Shown: positions 24,397-35,790 of the stretch, in pieces | How positions within the stretch are numbered: position 1 is the first letter of the stretch | Layout: the number at the start of each line of letters is the position of its first letter | Assembly (NCBI GenBank): GCA_963691655.1 | Contig: OY829326.1 | Span: 55,297,776 to 55,361,775, forward strand | Direction of reading: 5' to 3' | From: Toxonevra muliebris | Taxonomy: Eukaryota; Arthropoda; Insecta; Diptera; Pallopteridae | DNA: 64,000 bases | Notes under the pieces: generated by a model | Databases searched by the model: none | The model's input: the letters and a program-made list of their open reading frames with translations, nothing else | What the model was told of the DNA's origin: nothing | Program-made: the position numbers and the translations under genes

Positions 24397-25701
24397 TCTT
24401 TTTTCGGTCGCACATACAACAACATCTCCGCAATAGCCGGCTGCAAAAATAATGGCGATTGCGTAATAAATAAGAAGAATCGAACCGCATGCAAAGCTTG
24501 TCGTCTACGAAAATGTCTACTAGTAGGTATGTCAAAGAGTGGTTCACGTTATGGCAGACGTTCGAATTGGTTTAAGATACACTGTTTGCTGCAAGAACAA
24601 CAGACTCATCAAACGCCGGGTGGTGGAGGAAATAGCGGTAACCACAATAACACTAACTTTGAGCAGTTAGCGCGATTACATCAAATGCAAGCACGTCAAA
24701 CGTATCAAGATAAAACAAATCCATGCATAAAAACAGCGAGCATGTCACCAACGACAACAGCAACATCAGCGACAACATTACATACAGCGGCCCAATCCAC
24801 ACAGCACAGTCAAAGAAGCACAAACACACCAACAAATCTCCCGCCTAATAGTTTATTTGCTGCCGCTAAGTTTCTCAATGGTGTCGATAGTGGTGGCAAC
24901 CATCACCATCATCATCAGCATCACCATCATCAGTCGCATCAGCATCACTCTCATCAACAATTTAATTTCAAATCTGAATCCACCACCCGCCTCAGTGATA
25001 CTCCCAGTGATTCGGGCGCCTCATCAGCTGGTGATGCGGGTGATGATGCTTGTACAACGCGGAGTAGCGTCAGCGAACAAAGAATGCCTGCGAATGAACG
25101 CAATTGCAATTCTGCGCATGCGCAAAGTAGTGCGAGTGGTGGCGGTGGTATTTGCTATCGTGATGATGGCGAGGAACGTGAACGTAGACGCAGACAATTG
25201 CTGCAAATTTTTCGCTCACACTCTGAACCGCTCAAAAGTCCATTCATTCCGTTTGCTGCCATTACAAATCTACCGCCACCAACGACGATATTACATGTGG
25301 GCAACAACATTTCGACACCCTCCCACGTAACTCACATAGGGCAACTACCTGATACTCTATTGAAGGAGGAAATCCACAAGCATGTAAATGAAGTGGCAGT
25401 CGCAGCAGCAGCTGCGGCTGCGGCGGTGGTGGCTACTTCAGGCGATATGTCAACGCAGGATGAACCGATTGATTTGTCATTGAAGTCACTGTCGCGTTAC
25501 GACAACAGTCATACGGCGCATAGTAGGCGCGATGGGGTTGGTGGCCGTGCGGAAAATTGTGACGGTGACGACAGTAGTAGTGGCGGTGCATCAACCGCTT
25601 CAGCTACAGCATTAAATGAAATTGCGTTGAGTGTGATACAAAAGAAACCGGCGCCATTAGATTTGACGCTAGTGCGTTCACAGCAAACGCTGACGGGTTA
25701 A
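24397..25701 (+). CDS. eg: eagle, terminal coding exon (second zinc finger, knirps box, repressor region)
   Basis: Encodes residues 27-460. SFFGRTYNN completes the P-box, and Cys42, Cys48, Cys58 and Cys61 form the second C4 finger. MSKSGSRYGRRSNWFKIH (from residue 71) is the knirps-family box that extends the DNA-binding domain. No ligand-binding domain follows, as in all knirps-group receptors; instead the protein is low-complexity: Gly/Asn-rich, a His-rich run (about 195-213), Ser-rich stretches and an Ala run (about 360-370). PIDLSLK (383-389) fits the PxDLS CtBP corepressor motif, and PLDLTLV (446-452) is a second, weaker fit. Known role in Drosophila: a nuclear transcriptional regulator specifying serotonergic and other neuroblast lineages. 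The assignment to eagle rather than knirps-like rests on the near-identical finger region; the length is somewhat above the fly protein as I recall it. Confidence 0.9.
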   Translation, partial: SFFGRTYNNISAIAGCKNNGDCVINKKNRTACKACRLRKCLLVGMSKSGSRYGRRSNWFKIHCLLQEQQTHQTPGGGGNSGNHNNTNFEQLARLHQMQARQTYQDKTNPCIKTASMSPTTTATSATTLHTAAQSTQHSQRSTNTPTNLPPNSLFAAAKFLNGVDSGGNHHHHHQHHHHQSHQHHSHQQFNFKSESTTRLSDTPSDSGASSAGDAGDDACTTRSSVSEQRMPANERNCNSAHAQSSASGGGGICYRDDGEERERRRRQLLQIFRSHSEPLKSPFIPFAAITNLPPPTTILHVGNNISTPSHVTHIGQLPDTLLKEEIHKHVNEVAVAAAAAAAAVVATSGDMSTQDEPIDLSLKSLSRYDNSHTAHSRRDGVGGRAENCDGDDSSSGGASTASATALNEIALSVIQKKPAPLDLTLVRSQQTLTG

Positions 25702-26650
25702 AATTGTTAAGAGAGCAACTAGTGAATTTTGTTTTTGTCTTTTGTTTTTCTTTTGTTTTCATAACTCTCAATCATTGGAAATGTAGACACTTAAGTTTTC
25801 TTACTTATATTGTTTCATTTATTTTTATAGTAAAATTTTAATTTATTTTAAAGAATGAACGAGTATTTAAGTCTCTTTGCCACCTGAGAATTCCCTTTGT
25901 GCCATAACCTTCAAAAATTGCCGTAGTTGCTGTACAAATTTTTGTCTCTCAGTAAATATGGTCAATAAAAAAAGGTTGCAAAGGTATTTTTTGTTTGTTT
26001 TAAATTAGCTTAAATGTATACACCCACACACATACACTTTGGTGCCAGAAAATGTACAAAATATAGTAAAATTATTATTTACTTATTTATTAAAAAACAT
26101 AAAATTTATAAAGGTGGTAAAGCTATGTGCTACTTAATATACAACGTTGTATGTATAGGAAAATGCAATGCTGTATGTGATCAGTGGTGTCATCTAGCGG
26201 TGAGAAGCAAACGTGTTGCAATTGAATTGAAAATTTTTATGAATCTTGAAATCTTTAGATAGGTTTGTAAATTTTCTAACAAAAGGGATTATTAATTTTT
26301 AAAATTCTAGAAATACTTAAGTCCTAAATCTGCTCCAAGCTGCCACCTTTATGAAATGATTTTTTACAGTATACAAAACAATATAGAAAATTATAATAAA
26401 AAAATTACCATAAATCTTAAGTAAAAATATAAAAGAAAATGTATTAGCCACAAGTTTTTTATGTATGTATGTAAGTTTGTCATATTTAATTTATGTTGTT
26501 TTTACTTTATTGTTTTTTTTATTATATTTATAATTTATTTAAAAAATATAAAAAACTAAGTATTTATATTATCAAAAACAAAAATAAAATAAAACGAAAT
26601 TTTTTTAAATAAAAGAAAAATTCTCATAAATAAAAGTCTCTGATTTTGTT
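25702..26650 (+). other. eagle 3' UTR and downstream polyadenylation region
   Basis: After the TAA at 25699-25701 the DNA is U-rich, UTR-like and free of TE signatures. AATAAA occurs at 25964-25969, and several further AATAAA words lie between 26585 and 26640, so transcripts of different lengths are possible. The true cleavage sites cannot be read from sequence alone. Confidence 0.6.
25964..25969 (+). terminator. First candidate poly(A) signal of eagle (AATAAA)
   Basis: Canonical hexamer 263 bp after the stop codon, followed within 25 bp by a T/GT-rich stretch. Confidence 0.5.
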
Positions 26651-29182
26651 TTATTCCACAACTTGACACAAACAACTCAATTTTATACGAAAATGTGCCA
26701 ATAAAATAATATCAAAATGCAATAAAATTTTTACAATTTAAACAGGAAATCTTTTTCGATCACCCATCAGTGAATTTCACAAAGTCAGAAACGAAAAAGA
26801 ATAAGCTACAAAATGCCAAACTGTCCATTACTCATCTTTTTTGTTGTTGTTGTTGTTTCTTTCTACTTGACTTTTACTGTCACATGAATTCTCTATATAT
26901 TTTTTGTTACTGACAGCAAGTAGTCATGTTGACTACTGTTATTGTGTCGCTATTTTGTTCAACGTTGCGCTGGATGTGATGCTGTCGTCCATAATATCCA
27001 CATGCCAAAATGTAGATTTTCCATTTTTTTTTTTTTTACCATAAGTGCACACAAAAGGTGGCCTCATGCTCGAAATGGTCATTGAAGGGTTCAATTCAAG
27101 GAGAAAATATGACAAGATGAAGGCGCACTCAATGTCAGCGATATATGAGTTTCTTCGTTTGCTCGTGCACTCAATGGAGATGAGTTCAATGTGGACATAA
27201 ATCTCGTTTGGTTAAATGAATGGTTGACATTTTTAAGGCATTTCTCTTCTTTGTTATTAATAACATATGTTGGCATAATGTTAAGCGAAAATGTTATGGA
27301 AGAATTTGTTAATATTAATAAAAATAACTAAAGTAAGTAATCTTGTTTAGTCTGTGCGTTATACTAACTCAACAGGTTTCAAAGTGATGATAATTTTATC
27401 GGTGCATAAATCGCCACAGAAAATTAATATCTACCTTGAAGCAGTTAAGCTTAAGTTCTCTTTTTGAGTGATGAATTTAATGAAATTAATATCTCAGTCC
27501 AATCAGGCCAATGCTTTTGAATTAAACGACTTTTTGAAGAAACGAAAAACATTGGCCACCTAACCTCTTCTTCAGTAATATCTGCATAAGTGTTTGTTTT
27601 TTTTTTTTCTAAAAAGTTTTCGGGGATAAACTTCAAAAACAGAAAAGTCCAAGAAAAGATTTAGATTACAGTATGAATATGAAAATGTCAGCAAGATCTA
27701 GACTGTAGATTCTAGAGTAGTGCCGATTGTATGAATGCGTAGGATCTTACGAGATGTGTATACATGTACAAGTATTGCTTACACAATAAAAGATCTTAAC
27801 CGACCATAATTAGGGTGACCAACCGTACTCTTTTGGAAATAGCATATTCTCTGTTCTGGATCTCTCCTTTGGCCTTTTCCAATTAATTAGACTGTGCAAG
27901 TCGAAATTCCGCATCATAGGTACCGAGATGACAGTTTCCAACTATTTTGGGTACGAGTAGTTTTTCTTTCTCTCGCGATATTTTCGATAAATTTGTTTTT
28001 TTTTTAATTTTTACACTAATACGTATCCGTTGTTAGTTAAATTATATTTTTTAAACCAAAACGATTTCAAGATTGCTGAAAACTTTAATGAAACCTACTT
28101 TTCTATATATTTAATATTTTATAAAAATTTGAGTTTTAATTGGCTCAGGAATTAGGTGCTTGGATTCGTTTTAAAGTATTAACTAAAAACGGGTTTCGAG
28201 TGCATTGTTCGTAAAATTAGTGTATCTTTGTTAACGATATGCTGACTTCTATCGAAAATATGAATATCCATTAGCCCTCGAAAGTCTATTTCCTGTACTA
28301 TCATATATTTTATTTTTTGGAGCTTCAAATTCCAACATAGATTCTACCAAATGTGTGCTACACTTAAAGATTAACAATAGCATAAATATTTTGAAATATC
28401 TGTAAAATACATATATGTAAATAAATATAGAGAAAGGTAATTTTCATAAAAGTTTTCAGCAATATTGAATACTGAATTTTTTTACGCAGAATCCGAATTT
28501 GACCACAGAATTTTTCAATCATATCTCGACGAAAAAAAATCCGAATTCGAAATCCGAATTCTTGAAAGAAAAATATTGGTCTTAAAATCTTACAATAGAA
28601 TTCAGAATTATCTACCGGATTCAACATAAAACCTTCGTTAAAAAATTGCTGCTAATATTCTAGAAGCTGACACTTCACAGGCTGGAGTAGTTTCACTGAA
28701 TAAGTATTTGAATTTAGAAAGTTCCATTCTTGTAAAAAGTTTAGAGTCCCCTAATTTGTGAACTCTTCTTTCTACCTTCATAATATGGTAAGCCAAATCC
28801 CACAATGGATGTGTGCGTGGCCAACATTGTTCTGTAGTGTATTGTTTTGCACTCCCTCACTCTATCTCTCTGATTGTTCCTTTTTCTTTGTTTCGCATTC
28901 TTACTCTCGTCTGTTCTTCCATTTATTTTTCCATCTCTTCAATATTGTTAATGAATCCCTCTCTTTATTTGTCTTTCACCCTTCCCTTCTTTTCTCTCTT
29001 CCTCTCTCTGTCAGTACAAGCCAAAACACGCACCATCAAATTTTGAGCACTCACAGTTCTAAGAGAGCTCGTTATGATAGTAAATTCTGTGCATATTGTA
29101 CACTGTGAAAATTGCGAAGAAAGGAATCAGTTTTCTCTATGATATAAATGAAAACTCTTCTTTCTAATTTATATTAAATATT
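26651..29182. other. Intergenic stretch, no supported gene
   Basis: Mixed simple repeats ((GTT)n at 26841-26857) and unique-looking DNA. AGGGTGACCAACCGTAC at 27813 resembles some hAT ends, but no partner was found. A pyrimidine-rich CTCT block at 28850-29010 creates spurious ORFs. 26700-27300 looks TE-free. Confidence 0.5.
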
Positions 29183-30444
29183 CTCTCAGTCAGAGCTGTA
29201 AAAGAATGCAATCAATTGAGGATATAAGACACAAATAAATAATAATTTTTGATTGTAGTTACTGAATAACATATTTTACTCCAGAAAAAAAAAATGCAGT
29301 TGAAAGTCTTTTTTGGAGTCGCGGATTGGTTATTTATTTAGAAACTCTTTGTTAGAGTCAAGGGAATGCAATCTTTTTTTGAAATCATGAGACTACAAAT
29401 CGTATAACTCCAAAATCATGACTGCTTTGAAGTCACTTGGAATCACTTGAAGTCACTTGAAGTCACTTGAATACCCTTGAACGCAAATGCAGTCATTTGG
29501 AATCAATTGCAATTTACAATCAATTGGAGTCTCTTGAAGTCTTTTGAAGTCAATTGGGATTTTGAAGTCAATTGGAGTCAGTTGAAGTCATTTGGAGTGA
29601 ATTGGAATTTTGAAGTCAATTGGAGCCAGTTGAAGTCATTTGGAGTGAATTGGGAATTTGAAGTCAATTGGAGTCATTTGGAGTCACTTGGAGTCATTTG
29701 GAGTTAATGGGGGATTTGAAGTCAATTGGAGTCACTTGGAGTCAATTGGAATCAAATGGAATGTGATATATTTCCATTCATTCATTTTATTAAAACCAAT
29801 TGTTTCAACAAATTGCGATTTATATTATTCGCAACAACCCTAATATATAAATACTCAAGCTCATTCAAGTTTTGATAATATCCTTTTTTAATCACCAAAA
29901 ACAATAACGCAATAAATTTTTATGAACAATATATAAAAATAAGTTTAAAATAAAAAAAAATAATTCCAAAAATATTTGTCTCTTATTTAAAATGATTTAA
30001 AACCCAATTTTACGTATTCTTTATGTACATTTATTGCTTTTTGTAGTCCATTCCAAAAGTGGTGAAAAACTACATACGAGGGGTCAACGTATGATCATCG
30101 ATGTTAAAATTAACTTCACATTCTATTTGATTCCAACTGACTCCAATTGACATCAAATCCCCAATTGACTCCAAATGACTCCAAGTGACTAAGAATTCAT
30201 GATTTTGGAGTCATAAGATTAGGAGTCTCATGATTTCAAAAAAGATTGCACTCCGTTGACTCTAAAAAAGACTTTTCTAAATGAATAACCAATCAACGGC
30301 TCCAAAAGACTTCTAACTGCATTTAATTTTTTATTCTGGAGTCAAATATGTTATTCAGTAACTGCAATAATTGTCGGTTATTAACTGTGACTTCAAGGTA
30401 TTGCAATTAAATTGATTGCATTCTTTTACAGCTCTGCTCTCAGT
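29183..30444. mobile_element. Foldback hAT-like element with long arms and a GGAGTCA minisatellite
   Basis: CTCTCAGT lies at 29183-29190 and again at 30437-30444, directly outside exact inverted ends CAGAGCTGTAAAAGAATGCA. The arms stay complementary for roughly 270-290 bp (for example GTTACTGAATAACATATTT and its inverse near 29260 and 30345). Inside the left arm a 10/20-bp repeat of the GGAGTCAATTGGAGTCATTT type runs from about 29435 to 29760; a shorter inverted stretch lies at 30125-30195. The loop (29770-30110) is AT-rich. No transposase. The 8-bp duplication points to hAT mobilisation. Confidence 0.9.
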
Positions 30445-31101
30445 GCATTCATAAAATAGCGTATTGCGATCCAGCTTGCTTGAAAACTGTACATCGACTG
30501 GGTGCTTTTGCTATGACTGATCGCTTACGTCGGTGGGAAAGCACAACAGCTATTGTCGTGTACATGTAAAAGCACGAGAGAAAAAATCTGCAAATATGTC
30601 AAAAGACCATATACTTATATTTCGAAGCAAGGATCTATAAAGTTTATTTTTGAAGTGCAAACACCAATACATATTAACTGTTTTATTATGAACTCACACA
30701 TTAGACGATAACAACAGAATCTAATTTAAAGACCAACAAAACACACGAAAGTGTTGTTGCTTTGAACTTCTGTATAGGCAAAGAAGAAGGATAAGAATTG
30801 CTCAGCCTATGCTTAAGTGCTTTTACAAAAATGTACACACAGTGCATAGGCCGTAGGAACCTCTGATCTAAACATTGACATTGAGAAGTTTAACAGTGTA
30901 AATTCCAACTTGTAAAATAATATATGACGCCACTAATAAAAACGATAATCTTCAGAACTATAAAGGTGGGAATCACTGACCGAGTGCCGCACTCTCTTTT
31001 TGTTTTTTTTTTTTTTTGCTTTCTTAAACTGAGGGCATAAAAACTTAATATAAAAAAACGGAAAGAGAGTGAGGCACTTGGTTGGTGAATCTGCGTCAAT
31101 A
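30445..31101. other. Spacer between two DNA elements, nothing recognised
   Basis: AT-rich, without coding signal or repeat ends I could identify, apart from a T16-like run near 31000. Confidence 0.5.
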
Positions 31102-31930
31102 CAGTAGAATCCCGATAATTCGTAATAGCAAGGGACCAACAATTTTTTACGAATTACAGAGGTTTTCGATTTAACGAGATTTTGATTTAACCCTTTCATT
31201 TCGGAGTTTTTTCTCAAAATCTGGTTGAATTTCTTCAATATTTTATGCAAATATTAAAATAAATTTAAAAAAAAAAATATTTCCAGGACTCTTAATCCCG
31301 ACAATTATCCTAAAGTTTTCCAATGAGGTATAATGTCTACTATAACCTTTGTAACCAGGAATTATAGCAAAGGCAACTTATGGCGATGTAGCTGCATGTA
31401 TGCAATCCGCTCCTTGACAGCCACCATAAGTATTTTGAAAAAAATTCAAATAAAATGGAAACCATACCTCCCATTTTACTTTGAGTTTTCGAACATTATT
31501 GGGACATACAATCTCACGTTTTTTTCAATTTCGCAAAAGCAATTATTCATTCAACTGAAATATGTATGCACATATGTACACATATTAGACCCAATTAAAA
31601 ACTATGTTCTAAAAAGCCTGTAATTTTTAATTGTTTAAGGCTCTTCTCGCATATCTTGTCAACCACGAAAAACACAAAAAATGCCATCAAAAAAAGTGAA
31701 CGTAGCTATCTACTATGATTGATTTTTTTCGAATCATAGTGCCATACATAGTAATTTTGATATGCATTACGAATTATAAGAGGTTGTCAACAACCAATTT
31801 CAAATTATAAGAGGTTAAATAGACCTTGTATTGAAAAAAAAATACGAATTAACGAGGGAACCAAAATGTATGGGATTTTTACGAATTAAAGCGATTTTTT
31901 CAAGGGACCAACATATTTGTCTATTTTTTT
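31102..31930 (+). mobile_element. Pogo/Tigger-like DNA transposon fragment
   Basis: A TA precedes CAGTAGAATCCCGATAATTC at 31102, which looks like a pogo/Tigger terminal repeat. The subterminal words ACGAATTA, AAGGGACCAAC and TTAACGAG recur near 31765-31905, consistent with the repeated internal sites of such elements. No matching inverted right end was found, so it is truncated. No transposase frame. Confidence 0.5.
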
Positions 31931-32089
31931 AAATTTATTGGAATATTATTTTAAGGTTTCAAGGTGAGACACAAGAGTTACAAACATGAAAGTAGTTTTA
32001 AATCTTGCAGTCGTTTTAATTAATAAGCAGAAGGAATAGTATTTTAAGGTATAAACAAGGAATAAGAAGGCTCATTTAGACATTGGTCA

Positions 32090-32400
32090 TTATTCTCATT
32101 ACAGCCAGGCATTTTTAATAATTTTCCTAAGTAAAACCGGGTAAATGTTGGATGTGTTTCCAGTATCATGAAATTCTTCACCAAGGTAATGTGATTCCAC
32201 TGCCAGTGGAATTTATCGTTGGTGATGAAAGATTAGGGATGACGGTGATACGTGAGTAGGGAACACCTCAGGGTGAGGTATTGTCATACTTTCTAAAAGA
32301 CAAAAGTACGAAATGAAAAGTGCTTTGAATATGTTTAGATATTTAGATGGCGGATGAAAGACCAGTCCAACCTAAAATAAGGTTTCCCACATTTTTCCTT
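32090..32400 (+). mobile_element. LINE reverse-transcriptase fragment, decayed
   Basis: Near 32255-32290 the + strand reads REXGTPQGEVLS, matching the conserved G-T/C-PQG-g-LSP block of LINE reverse transcriptase. Flanking codons (GFIRW, VDEKIRDDGD-like) are broken by stops. Extent approximate. Confidence 0.5.
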
Positions 32401-34608
32401 GCTCTTTATTAATTTTTCATGAAATCAAATGAACTCTAACCGTTTTCTCCAACATATGTATGACTGTTTATACAAAGACACTATAAAGTTTTCTCTATTT
32501 TGTATCCACAGTTGCCATAGATCCATACAATGGCATTATGAACTCTTTGTAAAAAAAAAATGTAACTCTGATCGTTATTGTTATTCCCATCGCTTCTTCC
32601 TTTTTCTATAAAAATTTGATTGCAAAAACTGCTATAGTTTTTGATTTGAGAGTAAAGTAAAGTTATTAGATTTGAGAGTAAAGTTAAATAATACCTCGGA
32701 AATAAAAATATTAGCATTAAATACAAGGCTTAATAAAGGGGGGAAAAAACGTGTTCTCTAAATGAGTTCTCAAACCTGGACATGAAGGTGACTTTATTTT
32801 TATTGGTTTTTAGAATATTATTTGTAAATTTTCCTTGGGAATAGAAGGTGAATTGTTTTTTATACATGTATAGGCAAATTATATATGTATTCATGTGTAT
32901 GTGTATATTTAGTTTATTTATATTTGACAACCACACACACATTTATTGCACAAACAACAAACGTAAACCCTCGGCATTACACAATTTGAAATTCAATATT
33001 TATTCTTCGCTTTTTTTTGTATTTTTGTCTCAGAGTTTCTACTTTTTTACAACGCTACAACAATAAAACTCTCATATATATGTATAAAAATTATGTATTA
33101 ACGTTCACTTTACAAACAATGAAATTCAATGCAATAATTTAAAATTCAATTGAATTTTAAGTACCCACCTAGAAGAAACAAACAGTAAACAAACAGAAAA
33201 AAAAATCGCCTGTCGCCATGAAGAGTACGAAATGGTAGTACAAATAAAATATTGCTACCACAAAACAGAGAAATAAATAATAAAAAAGGAAACAAGCCAA
33301 AGAGATTTATCAAAAAAGCGTAAGTAGACGTAAAACCCAAGGAAAAGAGATTTATGCAACAACAACAAAAATGATTTAAAATTGTCAGAATGGAGGCAGA
33401 ATTACACAAAAACCTCAAATGAAAACGTTACCAACTAAAAACAAAACAAAAAGAAGAGCTTTGAATTTTTTTTTTTTTTTTTTGGTTTTTTTGGTAGTAG
33501 CAAATCGAGCTAGCAATCGAGCGCGCGTGCATTTCTGATGGATTGTCACAAATGCTACATTTAAAATATTGACCACAACAATGAACCATTCAATGAGTCT
33601 AAATTTTCAAATACCTTAGTGGGTGGGTGGCCGAATTCGAATTCAATTCCGTACCTTACCTTTTTCACAAGCCGATTGTAATGTGCATGCTCGCTTAAAG
33701 CTCAAGCAAGACGTGAAACTAAAAACGAGAATTTGATTTATTGGTTTCAGTTTTCGTTTACCAAAAAAAAAAAAAAACTGGAAAAAATTACTTACAAATT
33801 CAAAACTGTCAGCAAAATAATGAAATAGAAATCTCATGTCAGTAGTCAGAGAGACATACGCAATAGCACACACATATACAAACACACGCTAGGGAATTTC
33901 TACTGTTGCAGAAGCAGCAAAAGAAATGGTGGTCTAAGGAACAGAAAAAAAAAAAGTTCCACCGTGCTTACATACGTGCAATTCCCACAACGAAATTTCT
34001 CATCAATTTCATCCAGTTGGAAATTGATTTGTCCCTAGTTATTAAAACGTTCTAAGGAATTAAATTTAAAATCATCTGAAATTTATTTTGCATCGTGTTC
34101 GGATTAAAAACTTTCGGATCCAAAGCCACAATATTTTTCTACTTTTTGAAGTAAAACTTCTTTTCTTTTGTCCTAGAGTAAAACCAACCGGATGTGACGT
34201 CGCGCGTAAGTTTGCAATGCAACATAATTTTGTCGAGCAATGAGCATGAGGGGCTAAATATCAATATTCCGTAACTGAATTCACGAGCAAACTATATACG
34301 AAACGATTCATAAATAGTTATGTTATATTGAATTTAACATATTAATTACACACACACACACGCTTATGGCAGAAAGAACAATGTGAAGCGTCGCCATCTT
34401 ATAGTTTATGACAGTTATACATTTCACACACAGATGGCGCAAATGTCCAAAGAATTACATGAAGATGTCGCACACAAAAAGAGTTCGCTACAATTGTCAT
34501 CGACATTACCGGTAAAGAGTTGCAATTTTTGTTCTAGCATTAATCCCAAAAAAAAATTGGTTGTGTATTAACGAACACAAGGCAGAAGTGAAACTTCTTG
34601 TGAACTAA
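32401..34608. other. TE-poor intergenic island
   Basis: UTR/enhancer-like AT-rich DNA with CA microsatellites and (CAA)n. A short frame at 34383-34571 starts at a GTG-type codon, not ATG, so I do not call it. No TE ends recognised. Confidence 0.45.
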
Positions 34609-34941
34609 ACGATGAACAAGAGACGACCTCGATAGCCTAGTGGATAGTGCACTAGACTTTCATCTGGGAGGTTCGGGTTCGATTCCCGTCTTCGTCTGGT
34701 TGTTAGTTTTCATTACTTTCTTATATTCACTATCAATATGAAGTGTATGAGAATTATAAGATAGTGTACAAGTACACACATTGGTTGGTAATGGCAAAAC
34801 CACCAAGCCGATAAAAAATTGCCACACCGCCGTTCGGAATCGGCGTTAAACTGTAGGTCCAACTATGTGGTATCACAATGGGCCGTTCAGGCCTAAGTGT
34901 GTCTCTCGACAGCCACTACAACCTAACCTAACGATGAACAA
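34609..34941 (+). mobile_element. tRNA-derived SINE, copy 2, full-length with TSD
   Basis: The best copy. ACGATGAACAA at 34609-34619 and 34931-34941 is an 11-bp target duplication. Between them is a 311-bp element with a Pol III A box (TAGCCTAGTGG, 34633-34643) and B box (GGTTCGATTCC, 34676-34686) at tRNA-like spacing, then a family-specific body, then a tail of CCTAACCTA. Near the 3' end TGTGGTATCACAATGGGCCG and CTAAGTGTG resemble insect LINE 3' ends, compare 44080-44115. Confidence 0.92.
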
Positions 34942-35667
34942 TGAACCTTCAACGAACAGCCCGAAGACCTTGACTACGCAAACGTTATATGCCTATTCTC
35001 GACCAGATAGTCTGGCAAACAATTCAATCTCACCGATCTACATACCAAATCTACGGCAAATCTACATATTTCGTTGGGGGGAATCTTGCCAGAATATTCA
35101 GATCAAACGCTGTAATTGGAAATGGTTCTATCAAACCTGCCAAAAATCTCCAAATTTCTACCGAAATTTGTCACCTAGCACGCGAAGCAAGGAAACACAA
35201 AGTGAGGACGACCCAAAAGGACTTAGAACAATTTTATGAATTTTAAAATGCTTAAATCTGAGGAATGTTGGTGAAAATTGAAAACGTTTGTCAGCAACCG
35301 ATCATGATGAAAGAGTTTTTTTGAGGCTCTATGCGCCGCTGAGATTTAATCAAAACGAAAGAGAGAGCAAAAGATTTCAACTAATTTAGTTTGCAATTTA
35401 AAAGAAATTAAATAGATCTTTCATGCCTCAAAGCTGTTTCTCCAGGTCTGGACATTGCCGTCTTTGGTTAAATCAGCCGAACTTACAAATTATTTTCATT
35501 CCCAGACTGGTATACTTTATTGAACGATAAAATGGTTCCAGGCCTTGGAAATATGGTTTCTTTTCTGACCATGTGATAAGCTGTGAACAGGTAACTTTCA
35601 CTTTCACCATCCCGGTTATTTTGTATCAAATAAAGTTTGAATATTTAATATTCGCTGTTCACACGGG
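34942..35667. other. Sequence interrupted by the SINE; unidentified
   Basis: Continues the pre-SINE sequence. Overlapping frames at 34865-35246 are moderately open but begin at non-ATG codons or run out of the SINE. No family recognised. Confidence 0.35.
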
Positions 35668-35790
35668 CTGTTCACACGGGCGCAAACGCCTGTCTAAAAA
35701 AGACAAGGAAATTTCTATTTCTTTTTTACTACCTATTTTTTCTACCTCTCTCTTTCAGGCAGGCGTTCATGCTTGCGCCCTTGTGAACAG
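35668..35790. mobile_element. Small palindromic MITE-like element
   Basis: Ends are CTGTTCACACGGGCGCAA and its inverse with one mismatch (CTGTTCACAAGGGCGCAA), enclosing a 123-bp near-palindrome; an inner ACGCCTG/CAGGCGT pair extends the stem. The left end word CTGTTCACACGGG is repeated once more immediately upstream (35655-35667). A TSD cannot be defined. Confidence 0.65.

Noticed and set aside
24857..25330. 157-codon ORF overlapping eagle exon 2 in another frame
   Set aside because: Shadow of the eagle frame; composition follows CAT/CAC repeats read out of frame.
27813..27850. AGGGTGACCAACCGTAC as a hAT end
   Set aside because: No inverted partner and no 8-bp duplication found within several kb.
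29477..29843. ORFs rich in VNW/SQLKSFG repeats
   Set aside because: They translate the GGAGTCA minisatellite; the openness is due to the repeat period.
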